Assembly (NCBI GenBank): GCA_963576735.1
Contig: OY755170.1
Location: 10,524,567-10,588,566 of the forward strand
Reading direction: 5' to 3'
Length of the DNA: 64,000 nucleotides
Source: Bedellia somnulentella
Lineage: Eukaryota; Arthropoda; Insecta; Lepidoptera; Bedelliidae
The notes under the pieces are model-generated. The model saw only the letters and a program-made list of their open reading frames with translations, was not told where the DNA came from and ran no database searches. Below, in pieces: positions 33,836 through 43,821 of this stretch. The position numbers and the translations under genes were made by a program. Positions within the stretch are counted from its first letter, which is position 1; the number at the start of each line of letters is the position of its first letter.

Positions 33836-33948
33836 GTGATTATGCCTAATAAGACTTGTGTTTTTAAAGACCAAATCAAATCATTTTTCTCGCTATTTCT
33901 CATCTAGTTGCCACGCCATGGTTCTAATTACACACCAAAACTCAACTC

Positions 33949-34285
33949 AAACGTTAACCCCGTATATCCCTGAAGGGGTTGGCAGATGTAATCATACTAA
34001 TGAACGTGAAGTGACATTGTACCCTGGTGTTCAGAGTACCCACGTTTTCCTTGGACAGTGTACTCACGTGATAAGGGGCAGGCCTATCGCCGTTACTACA
34101 TGCACATACTACATACATACACTGTCACATGTCTAATAAATCTCAGCCATGGGGTTCCTCTCGATGTTTTTCCGTACAGTTAACAACTATGATAAATTGA
34201 CCCCACATATGTCTTCAGAAAAGACAAACTGGTGTATGCCCGACCTGGTATTTGAACCCTCGTTGTCTAAACGATAAGTGACCAC
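33949..34285 (-). repeat. tRNA-derived SINE (SINE1)
   Basis: Body with tgaaggggttggcagatgta at the 3' end and a decayed tRNA-like head near 34230-34285. Confidence 0.75.
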
Positions 34286-34547
34286 GGTTTACGTACAAAA
34301 CAAGTGATAAATGTGTGCCAAGAATGTGTTGTGAGAATTTTGTTACGAGGTTTCTGATTCCGTGAGCCGCAGTGATTGTTGAAATCAGAAGACGTATGTA
34401 AAATAGATATGGATAGTTACCAATAAAAATAGTTTCATATTTAACATAGCGATAACGAAATGAAAGCAGTCACACATCGATCGTAGTATTAAACAATAAT
34501 GCGCATTTCCACTGCCATTGCACGTGTGCATACACTCTTTCACATAC

Positions 34548-34654
34548 GTACATATTCTCAAGGACATAATTCCAAAAAAGGGGTAGCTAGAGCTTCAGAA
34601 CTAGAAACTCTTCAGCCACATTTTGAAGTTGATAAGGAAGAAGATGGTAGAAAT
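34548..34654 (-). repeat. SINE2, left half, split by LINE B
   Basis: Tail-proximal half ending at gaagatggtagaaat. The other half resumes at 39638 on the far side of LINE B. Confidence 0.75.
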
Positions 34655-35159
34655 CAAAATCAAAATCAAAAAAAATCAAAATATTCTTTATTAAGCCAAG
34701 TAGGTATTATACATTTTTTCGGCCCCCTGTTAAGCTATACAAAGCCTGTGTTAGGGGATACCGTGATTCCGTATGCGAATTACGTTACAAGGTTTAATAT
34801 AAGTAGTAATTTTTCAAAAACATCAGTTTGCAATACAAATTAATAATTAAACATGTTAAAACTTTTTACAACTACCTTTGAAAAAAAATGTCAGTCGTCC
34901 ATTTCTTATCAGTTAAATAATTAAGTTGCACTTGCGAAAGTCGCCTTTAATCTCAATACAAGTAAGTGGGGTTTGCTATATACCATTTGTTAGGCCCATT
35001 GAAAACAAAAGAACAAAGAAGCTAAAGTATGTGTACTGAAACTGTGAACAACTAAAATTTATAATATTTGTTTTGTATTGCAACTTTAGTATAATTATTA
35101 TTTTTAGTTTCTTAACTAGTTTTAAGTGGTAAATTTAATTGTGACTGAGCGTGCGTGAT

Positions 35160-35270
35160 GTGTTTGTTTGTGTGTGTGTGTGAGTGTGTGTGTGTGTGTG
35201 TGTGTATGAATGCGTGTTTGTGTGTGTGAGGGTAGGTCTATGTGTATGTAGTGCGATTTTGGATGTGTAT
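35160..35270. repeat. (TG)n microsatellite in LINE B 3' UTR
   Basis: Imperfect TG-rich run between ORF2 and the 3' tail of LINE B. Confidence 0.85.
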
Positions 35271-35294
35271 GTGGGATGTATATATTTGTATATG

Positions 35295-38240
35295 TTAAGT
35301 GAAAAGTGATTCCGTTTGGTTATAGTCTAAACTTTTTAGCCACGTTGTTATCTTAATTTTGCATTGTTTGTAATTTAATTGATAAATATTTAAGATCTTA
35401 TTTATTTTGTTATATAACTTTGCGGATTGGCATTGATATTGCCTAGTCGCAAATACAGTGCGTGGTGATTTAAAATTTATTACGCTATAGGGATTGCGCT
35501 TTTGCAAATATTTTTCATCTAATGCAATTGTTTTTTGCCTCTTAAGAATACACTGCTGAATGTACAACTTTCTAACAGTTAGAAGGTCTGCTTCAGAATA
35601 GAGCTGGTTTGTACTATATCTTCTATTCTTAAATAATATTATTTTAAGGAGAGAGCGTTGAGCGCGCTCGATTGATAAAAATTTAGTCTTGAAAGTCCCT
35701 CCCCACACGGATATACAATAGAGCAAAACAGACTGTATTAGAGTGATATAAATGTATTTCAGCAGCTGGTAGTCGGCTATGTTGCGTAAATATTTAAACA
35801 GCCATATTAGCTTTCTGGCTCTATTAGCTACTAGATCCAATTGAGGATACCAAGATAGGTTCTGATCTAGAGTAACGCCAAGATATTTTATATTACTTAC
35901 TCGTTGGAGAATAGGGCAAGAGCAGTTGATGACGTCATTAGAGTTACAAATATGAGCTTTGATATTTAAATTAAATTTAGGCTTAGAGCATTCTCGTATT
36001 CTAAATGCTATATAGTTCGTTTTGTTAACATTTAAGGATAGTTTATTAATTTGAAGCCATTGAAGAACCTGTCTAAAACCTGATTCAGCTAATGCAAAAG
36101 TATCCTGCCAATTGGTGCCATGAAATATAAGTGCTGTATCATCGGCGTAAGAGTAGACTCGACCGTTCAAAAGATTAAGATTTGTTAAATCATTTATATA
36201 CGCTAGAAACAAAGTCGGGCCTACTACACTTCCTTGGGGTATTCCATATTCAGTTGTTGGCAGGTCCTCACTAAAACATGTTTTGTTTAGCTTCGTTCTT
36301 TGTGTTCTGTTCCTAAGATAATCTTGAATCAAATTGAGGAATGTGCCTCTAATCCCTAGTTTTTCTAATTTACGAGTTAAAATGCGTAGAGAGATGGTAT
36401 CAAACGCTTTTTTTAAGTCAAGGAAAATACCTATAGTTTTTTTTCCGGTGTCTAAAAGGTTCGTAACTTCATCTGTAAGGTCTTGAATAGCATTTTCTGT
36501 ATTTTTACCTTCCTGGAAACCATATTGGGCTTTGGATAATATATTATAGGAGCTGAGAAACTTTAAGAGTCTATTGTTAATTAATTTTTCCAGTATTTTT
36601 GCTATGACGGACAAAATAGAAATAGGGCGGTAGTTGTTGACATCATCTTTTGCTCCACCTTTATGTATAGGAATTATAACAGCCTTTTTTAAAGACTTCG
36701 GAAATATTCCTGTATTAAATACTAATATGCTTAGTTTTGTAATAATAGGAGCTATCATATTTCTAGCCATTTTTATAAACTTAGTCGGTATGTGATCATA
36801 GCCAGCAGCTGATTCATCTTTCAGATTGCTTATTATTCCGTTGATTTCCGCTATATCTGGATCTAGAACCCCTATTGAATTTTGCTGACAAGCCATACGT
36901 TGAAAATATTTTTGTTCATCTACTGTTTTTGATTCTATTTGTTCCGCAATATTTTTGCCTATTGAATTAAAATAGTTGTTGATGTGATTGGCCGAATCAG
37001 TTGTACATAGTTTTATATTTAGCAGTTCACTACTGTCCGATGATTTCTTATTTAAATTAGTGATGGTTTTAATTGATCTCCATAATGATTTATTGTTTGA
37101 TTTAGACGAATTTAAAAGTTCTCGCTCATATTTAAATTTTAATTTTTTTATCAAATTGTTACAAAAGTTTCGATATCTACGATACGTTATTTTCAACACT
37201 TCATTATAGGGGTCAAGTTTAAACTTTTTTTGCATATTATTGCGGTTTCTTATACATTTTAAGATGCCTGCCGTTATCCAAGGATTCCTTATTCTTTTAT
37301 TGCTGGGAACATTTACGACTTTAGTATTTTCGTCTAAACTATTTGTCAAGATTTTAACTATTTCTAGTGCTAATACATTTGGGTCTTCAAAATTGTTTAA
37401 ATCTAGGTTACATTGAGTCTGTAGGGTATGAAGTGATTTTTCATAATTTATTACTATTTTAGTTTTTTGGGCTGTGAATGATTTAGATTTGCGATTATAA
37501 AGAATAATGAAAGTCATTTTATGGTCTGTTATAGTTGTGTTCAGAACGGCGATTTGAGCGGAAAATGTCTTCGAGTTAATTTTTGTCATTATGTGATCAA
37601 GACAGCTATTTTCTCTAGTGGGAAATTTGTGGCCTGGCAAAAGCCCATAAGTAGCAAGAATGTCCAAATAGTGATCGGAGTTTGTATCCTTAGTCTCAGC
37701 CATAATGTTAATGTTAATATCTCCTGTGAAAATTATATTTTTATTGTTGCTATGTGAGCTTAGGTATTGATCTAATGCTGTTAAAAATTTGGGAATTTTC
37801 TGAGATGGAGGGCGGTATACACAAATGATTGTATGATTAGGAAACGATACTTCAAGGCACGAAGCACCTTCAAGGACAATTTCTTTTACAGTGTGTGCCA
37901 AGTTTTTATTGATAAATACAACAACTCCGTCATTTTGATTGATTTTTTTAGTAGTACCATAAACAAAATATCCCGGTTTGTTGGGTAACGGTTTATTGGC
38001 GTCTATTCGACATTCTGAGAGTACTATAACATCAATATTGAATTTAAAAATGCTTAAGTTAATGTCCAAATCATCCAGATTAGCCGAGCAATGAACACTT
38101 CTTATATTTTGGGAAATAATAGATAAATTTACATTACCTAGACTGGGTTCAATACAAAGATTGTCAATCGAACATTGTTTTGCTTCAACAGTAATTAAAT
38201 CGTCTAATTCTTTTAATAAATTAGTGTTGTCTTGATTCAT
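35295..38240 (-). CDS. LINE B ORF2: endonuclease-reverse transcriptase
   Basis: Open frame of 981 residues. Endonuclease (about 38-245): SQNIRSVH, VIVLSECRID, IICVYRPPSQ, IIFTGDININI, SCLDHIMTK and ITDHKMTF. Reverse transcriptase (about 500-760): KAVIIPIHKGG, NNYRPISILSVIAKILE, FLDLKKAFDTIS (first Asp), YGIPQGSVVGPTLFLAYIND and YSYADDTALIF (active site at about 697-700). The C-terminal part includes NIKYLGVTLDQNLSW and LLYCISVWGG. No stop or missing active-site residue seen. The Jockey/CR1-like group is inferred from the motif wording. Confidence 0.92.
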   Translation of the reverse strand: MNQDNTNLLKELDDLITVEAKQCSIDNLCIEPSLGNVNLSIISQNIRSVHCSANLDDLDINLSIFKFNIDVIVLSECRIDANKPLPNKPGYFVYGTTKKINQNDGVVVFINKNLAHTVKEIVLEGASCLEVSFPNHTIICVYRPPSQKIPKFLTALDQYLSSHSNNKNIIFTGDININIMAETKDTNSDHYLDILATYGLLPGHKFPTRENSCLDHIMTKINSKTFSAQIAVLNTTITDHKMTFIILYNRKSKSFTAQKTKIVINYEKSLHTLQTQCNLDLNNFEDPNVLALEIVKILTNSLDENTKVVNVPSNKRIRNPWITAGILKCIRNRNNMQKKFKLDPYNEVLKITYRRYRNFCNNLIKKLKFKYERELLNSSKSNNKSLWRSIKTITNLNKKSSDSSELLNIKLCTTDSANHINNYFNSIGKNIAEQIESKTVDEQKYFQRMACQQNSIGVLDPDIAEINGIISNLKDESAAGYDHIPTKFIKMARNMIAPIITKLSILVFNTGIFPKSLKKAVIIPIHKGGAKDDVNNYRPISILSVIAKILEKLINNRLLKFLSSYNILSKAQYGFQEGKNTENAIQDLTDEVTNLLDTGKKTIGIFLDLKKAFDTISLRILTRKLEKLGIRGTFLNLIQDYLRNRTQRTKLNKTCFSEDLPTTEYGIPQGSVVGPTLFLAYINDLTNLNLLNGRVYSYADDTALIFHGTNWQDTFALAESGFRQVLQWLQINKLSLNVNKTNYIAFRIRECSKPKFNLNIKAHICNSNDVINCSCPILQRVSNIKYLGVTLDQNLSWYPQLDLVANRARKLIWLFKYLRNIADYQLLKYIYITLIQSVLLYCISVWGGTFKTKFLSIERAQRSLLKIILFKNRRYSTNQLYSEADLLTVRKLYIQQCILKRQKTIALDEKYLQKRNPYSVINFKSPRTVFATRQYQCQSAKLYNKINKILNIYQLNYKQCKIKITTWLKSLDYNQTESLFT

Positions 38241-38541
38241 GTTTGGTAATTATATTTGCCGGAGAAAAAATAGCTAATGAGATATTGAAATAGATATTGA
38301 TTACATTTGTGTGGCAATCGTATATGATAGTTTGCTTATTAAATAAAATTGATAGTTTAGATACTGGGAATCTTATGTATAAATTGATGTGTAAGTAAAA
38401 TAGAGTGATGTTATGTGAAATTGTATGTGTTGAGTAAGTAAAAAGTATAGAAAAGTGAGTAAAAATTTTAACGCAGTAATGATATGAATCTAGTTCTAAA
38501 GGGTTACATACATTGTAATATGACATTGGCTTTACGACTAG

Positions 38542-39399
38542 TCATTCATTTTGCATTTTAGTTAATTGATTTTCAGATTTTACCCATATAATTGGTGCTG
38601 CTTCCTCTTTCCTCAGGAATACACGTCCGTAAGATGTCCAGCAGTATTTGTAATTCTTCGCTCGTTTCAGATCTCTGGCTAAAAAGTAGAGCCTTGAAGC
38701 CCTGGGTGTAAGGTGCTCCGTTATAAATATAGGTACATCTGCACTTTTTGAGAGTCCAAGGTTTTTAGCGGCCAGTTTACTAGTTTTATTCTTATTATTG
38801 AACATTCTTGCATTTTTATAAAACATATCTCTTACGATAGTCGACGAAAATTCCACTATTATTGTTTTCTTCTCAGTGTTACTTTTTGCTTTAATTACAT
38901 CGGAGATATTAGAGGCGTTAAAAGGCACTTTTATTTCCTTTGCTAGAGTTTCTACCATTTTGATAATGTCATTTTTGTCATTCTTTGGGTCCAGGGGAAC
39001 ATTTTTGATCTCTAGACTTTTATTACGTTTTTCACGGAGCATGTCCTCCATTTTGTCTTCCAAAAGTATGATTTTTTCATCTTTGTTTTTCAGTTCTTTC
39101 TCCAATTTATCAATTTTCTTCTTCAAATCATCATTTTGCTGTGACAAAAAATTCATAGATGTTTCAATGTTAGAGTTGCTAGTTTTTATCTCTAGCAAGA
39201 TAGGATTGAGCCACTTCTTAAAGGAAGTCATAATTTCTTCTCTAAACAATGAGGTGTCGTCACCACTAAATGGTTTTTCAATTCTCTTCCTTTTAGTTCT
39301 GTAAGATGAATAGTTTGAAGGAGACTCCTCTTTTTCCTCCGAAGAAACACACAGGTCTGGTTCAGAACAAGCTCTATCCTTTAAAGGTGAACGATCCAT
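38542..39399 (-). CDS. LINE B ORF1 with FP25K-like C-terminal domain
   Basis: 285 residues starting MDRSPLKDRACSEPDLC. A coiled coil spans about residues 70-125 (LKKKIDKLEKELKNKDEK and following). The C-terminal half (SRLYFLARDLKRAKNYKYCW, GRVFLRKEEAAP) resembles the DNA/RNA-binding domain shared by lepidopteran LINE ORF1 proteins and baculoviral FP proteins. In the LINE it would act as a nucleic-acid chaperone. About 300 bases separate it from ORF2. Confidence 0.82.
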   Translation of the reverse strand: MDRSPLKDRACSEPDLCVSSEEKEESPSNYSSYRTKRKRIEKPFSGDDTSLFREEIMTSFKKWLNPILLEIKTSNSNIETSMNFLSQQNDDLKKKIDKLEKELKNKDEKIILLEDKMEDMLREKRNKSLEIKNVPLDPKNDKNDIIKMVETLAKEIKVPFNASNISDVIKAKSNTEKKTIIVEFSSTIVRDMFYKNARMFNNKNKTSKLAAKNLGLSKSADVPIFITEHLTPRASRLYFLARDLKRAKNYKYCWTSYGRVFLRKEEAAPIIWVKSENQLTKMQNE

Positions 39400-39637
39400 T
39401 TCGAACTTAAACCAAGTTCAATAAATATGAGCAAATAAAAATTATTAAAAATAAGATTACAAGTTCGCACTTTCAGTACTTTCTTTACTAATGCAGTTGA
39501 CCAGTATTAATGGTCTGAGTGAAACAGCGCGGATACTTTAAACGCAGTTCAACGTATGATGGACGTCTTTTTTCGATTTATTTATTTTGTAACAAATATC
39601 AGACAGTTTAACACATCCACCTATTGGGACAGCACGA

Positions 39638-39777
39638 AGAAATAAAGTATCGTTGGTGCTGAGTGTCCAACCGCATTGCCCAAAAACCACTTAAAAAATC
39701 CCCATATTCTTAGTCGCCCCTTACAACACCCGTAGGTAGAAAGGGGTAGTGACATTCTAAAGCTGCACTACATGACC
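39638..39777 (-). repeat. SINE2, right half, split by LINE B
   Basis: Continues the SINE2 body from agaaataaagtatcgttggt to the head (cattctaaagctgcactaca). Together with 34548-34654 it makes one copy. Confidence 0.75.
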
Positions 39778-40009
39778 TTTTAGACTACTTTTACAGTTAT
39801 ATTATTATATCCTAGTACGACAAATTTCCGCACACAACTCTAATTCTTTTCGCATTTACCACACCCTAAAATGTGGTGAACCTCTTAACTTCTTCTACAA
39901 TATAATAAGACTGTAAAGGGGTCAAAACTGTAAAAGGAAGAAAAAAAAATAAAAACCGGTAGAATTTGTTTTATTTACAATACAGAAGCCATTTGGTATT
40001 TTTGAAAAA

Positions 40010-40366
40010 AAAAAACTGTCTGTCTTTCTGTCTGTATGTCATCACGTTAATTCTACCGGACCGATCTTTACCAAATTTGGCAAGAATGTAGGTTATATAT
40101 CTGGCCAAATTATAGGATATCATTAATCCCCGATTTCACAAGACCATAACCTCTTAGCGCGATGGGGTGAGTAGATATGCTAAGTTTAGCGATGTGGGGT
40201 GGATAGAATCATTCCAAACCAAATCGTTACTAATGTATAGTATACTAAATGGCGCGAGTAGTTGCATTCTACATCGCGGTATGATTTCTTATTTTCTTTG
40301 TTATAAATACTTCAGTTCAGACTAAAAAAACGCGAAAGGCGTACGAAGACTGTCGGGTCAGCTAGT
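40010..40366 (+). mobile_element. Non-autonomous Helitron-like element
   Basis: Begins in a TCTGTCTGTATGT-type block followed by ctaccggaccgatctttacc. It ends cgaagactgtcgggtcagCTAGT, a CTAG-T end as in Helitrons. The same end, inverted, recurs at about 63312. Non-coding; the left edge is approximate. Confidence 0.5.
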
Positions 40367-41654
40367 CCCAAATAATTTCCTAAACAATGAAAAATTCCGT
40401 ACTTTTATAAGCACATTATTTTATTGAGCATGAAGATAATCAAAATTGATTGAGAAATCTTAAGCTGTTTTCGATTGTGTGCGTGATTTTATGCGTTTTA
40501 TCTTTGTATTTTTATATATAAATAGACAGCAAATTTTTATTTCATTTCTTACAGGGCAGTCAAATATATTTCGATTACATATCCTCACTTAAACCCATTA
40601 ATGGCACGCATAATAATACATAAAATCTGAATATAAAAGACAGACGAAGAAACGACTAGTAAAAATCGTATTTTAATCAAGAATACCAAAGCAAACAATT
40701 CCATAGTGTAAAAAATGCTAAATTAATTAACTGAAAATGAATATGAAGTGTGAGTTAGGTCAGGGTTCTACACTGAAGTAAAAGTATAAAAAAACCATGC
40801 AAAATTTCGCCATAGTGGGTGGTGAATGTTCGAGTGGAATGCAAAGCGTTCAATCGATCACGGCCTCGTTATAAAGCATAATTCGAAAAGCCTTCACGAA
40901 TTTTTGTGAATACTAAACATTATTATTGAGTAAAGTGTATCCCATGTTATTATTGCTACTCGGTACGAATTGATGGTTTGTTTGCTTGAAGGATTGAGCA
41001 GAGAAGTAAAAAAACCTGTATGTTAAAAATATCTGTACTTAAGCGAAGGTGAACTGATCAACTGAAGTGTGAAGTTATTTAGGAGATTTGCCATCATGAT
41101 GATGATGCCACAAACTAAAACGTGTATACGTTTAAAAGAAAACCAAATATAAATATGATAAGAACAACAAGGTATAAATGAATCTTACAGCGATTAATTA
41201 ATAACGGAATTTAAACCACCAGCGTTTGTAAATTTATTACATTATTTGCTTTACTATTTTGGAAAAGATAATTGAGTCTCAATTGAAAAATATTGAACTC
41301 CCAGTGCATTTCAATATTTATATCCTAGATTGTTCAATATGGTATAAAATAGCGATAAAAAACAGTAGATTGTAAAATAATTGAAAAAAATTATGCAAGT
41401 ATATCGTATAAAATCATTTCGTGTAAATAAGATGTCATTTATTATCAAGGCGTTCATTTTAACCTAATGATAACATCTTGGTACTCAATTCTGAAAAGCC
41501 TAGAGCTGTTCTTTGTTAATGCAATAAAACGTGCACCCTTTTATAACATATTCCGTTGACCCAGAAACATGAATTTAGATCAAATATATACAGACACAAG
41601 ATCAGAGGTAAACTAAGAAATTTTGGAAGAATTTGATATTAATTTGTACTGAAA
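40367..41654. other. No gene recognised
   Basis: AT-rich spacer up to the third mariner; no domain or repeat recognised. Confidence 0.5.
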
Positions 41655-41656
41655 TA

Positions 41657-43050
41657 CGAGGGGCATGCCAAAAGAAACTAGATACTCAAAAATTGTAAAA
41701 TTTATTCTTTATTGCAAGTATCGATCTTTTCAAAGTATTCACCCTGACCACGTATACACTTTTCCATACGTCTGAACCAATTGGAAAATACCTATAACCA
41801 CTCTTCTTTAGATACCCCAGAAATCTCGAAATTATAGGCAACCAGCGCATTTTATTTGCTTTCAAACCTCTTCCCCTTTAGTTTTTCTTTGATTTTTCGA
41901 AACAAGTAAAAATCACAAGGCGCTAGGTCAGGGGAATATGGCGGGTAAGGGAGAATTGAGATATTTTTCGAGTTGAAAAAGTCTAGTGTTCTGGCAGACG
42001 TGTGCGGCGCCACATTGTCGTGGTGCCAGAGAAGGTGCCGGATTCCTGACTTCGGTCGCTTGTCACACCAAGCTGATATTACTGTTGGAGCACAAACTGT
42101 CACATACCATTTGGAGTTCACCGTTCTTTCATTCTCTAGCACAACAGTAGCAATATGGTCATGGTTTAAGTCAGAAAAACGAGGCGACCATTTGTTTCTG
42201 TGTGCTTCGTGCATGGCGACATTTCGTTGGACTTGGCTCGTCTTCAAAGCATCATACAATCGACTATCGCTTTGATTCGGGATCATAGTTATATTCGTTT
42301 TTTTTCTCGCCTCATCCGTCGGTCTTTCTGCTCATCGGTAAGTTTGTGCGGCACCCATCTCGAACAACGTTTACGGAGAGAAAGGTGGTCGTGAATTTTG
42401 GTTTGCATTGCTGCTGGTCCAATTCCTAGTTTTCGCTCTATAGCTCTATAGCTTAGCTCTATATATGTAATTCGTCGATTTTCGCGAATAAATTTTTCGA
42501 CTGCACGAACGTTTTCTTGCGTGACCGCGGTTGGCGGCCGTCCTGTCTTCGCTTCATCTTCGAGACATCCCTGTCCTCTTTTAAATTCAGCAAACCAATT
42601 GAATACTGTTGCTCGGGAACAAGCAGACTCACCAAAAGTAGAAGCCAAAAGTTTCAAACATTCTTGAGGCTTTAAACCTTTTTTAAAGTCACAATAAATC
42701 ATAGCGTGAAAATCACGTAGACTGAGCTCCATTGTTGCAAGTGAATTCCCGCCAGATTCTTGGAAAAATGATGATCGTTCAAATAAAAAATAAATAAAAT
42801 AAGTGTGTTCTATATTCAAATATGTCAATAAAAAACCAGCCTATAAGATGGTGTATAGCTTTCCAGTGTCAATTTAATGAGAAAATAGTATCTAAAGTCT
42901 GATTTTTAATTCGAGTCAGTAAAATGACAGGTGCAACTGTCACTGATACATCTTTTTGTATGTATCAGTGACAGTTAGTGACAGTTGCACCTGTCATTTT
43001 ACTGACTCGAATTAAAAATCAGACTATAACTTCTTTTGGCATGTCCCTCG
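41657..43050 (-). mobile_element. Mariner 3 with subterminal hairpin
   Basis: Terminal inverted repeats CGAGGGGCATGCCAAAAGAA and (right, inverted) CGAGGGACATGCCAAAAGAA, flanked by TA on both sides. The transposase starts at 42732 (MELSLRDFHAMIYCDF) with a good HTH region (SRATVFNWFAEFKRGQG, RRITYIEL) up to about 42289. The segment with the first catalytic Asp is missing: the sequence passes straight to a YDPESKR tract in another frame. HHDNVAPHTSA and LAPCDFYLFRK carry the other two Asp residues, 34 apart. A 130-bp hairpin lies inside the right end (42896-43025). Inactive. Confidence 0.88.
42896..43025. repeat. 130-bp near-perfect hairpin
   Basis: The left arm 42896-42951 is the reverse complement of 42960-43025, apart from a 10-base partial duplication (a second CTGTCAC-type unit) in the right arm. 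The loop is 8 bases. Confidence 0.9.
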
Positions 43051-43807
43051 TAATATGACATTATAAATAAATTCAGAAAACAATATTTTTTTTTACAAAG
43101 ACTCACTTCTAAAGATTGTATTGAAAATGTGTTGTTTTCTAATGATATACTGTATTTGTAGCATATAACAACCAAACATAAAAGTTGTAGGTTCATTTTT
43201 TTTAATATCCTTAAGAGAATTAAGTATGCATTTATTGCGACATTTTTGACGCGTACACAAAATTTTTTCGTTTGTCATCCTCGACGGAGTATATTTGAGT
43301 TATGGAGGTATACCATGATTTGAGTGTATGTTTCGATATTCAAATGATAACTGATTGATTGAAATAATGGATCTTGACAGACAAAAGGAGTACATGTATT
43401 CACTTGTATACTTATAAAGTACAGAACCCAAACATCAAGAACTGGAACAGGCATTAACGTTTCACATACAGTTACTTTAAGACTATCTTTTACGTTTCCA
43501 TTTTTCGCCACTTAAGTCACTTCTGTCTTTGGCGGAACGCAAAGATACTTGTATTTTGAAAGCCTTATTAAGGTAGTAATACTTAGTATAATTTGCGGAA
43601 TTGGTGACCAAAATAATCAATAGTGTGTTATCACATATTTAGTATAATTAAACCCTCCACACACCCTTAATGCATTTTTGCCCCAGGTGACCTTTTTAGT
43701 ACCTTCTAGCAAGATTAGTCTGCGCATGCCTGAAAATTCCCACCAACTCTTATAGATCGCATTAACAGTAAAGCTTTGCGGGCCTGTCGCACCCTACACT
43801 TGCTACG

Positions 43808-43821
43808 ATGGGCTCCCAGAG
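43808..43821 (+). CDS. ITG-like neuropeptide precursor, exon 1 (14 nt)
   Basis: ATG GGC TCC CAG AG followed by a perfect donor GTAAGT. The exon ends with two bases of a codon; exon 2 at 54996 begins with the single base needed (G). Joining gives MGSQRTKRALVLFMLLAFFA, a textbook signal peptide with a basic start and a hydrophobic core. No better start exists for exon 2, where the first Met of the open frame lies before the acceptor and gives no signal peptide. The 5' end and promoter are not defined; no TATA is obvious within 100 bases upstream. Confidence 0.65.

Larger units (their letters stand above)
34655..39637 (-). mobile_element. LINE B, full-length non-LTR retrotransposon
   Basis: Inserted in a SINE2 copy, whose two halves flank it with a short AGAAAT duplication (34649-34654, 39638-39643). 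On the minus strand: a 240-bp leader, ORF1 (39399-38542), ORF2 (38240-35295), and a 640-bp 3' UTR with a (CA)n tract. It ends in an AATAAAGAATATT.. and (GATTTT)n tail. Both ORFs are open, so it may be competent or recently active. Confidence 0.88.

Noticed and set aside
35160..35270. TG-rich tract as an independent regulatory element
   Set aside because: It lies inside the 3' UTR of LINE B and is best explained as an element-borne microsatellite.
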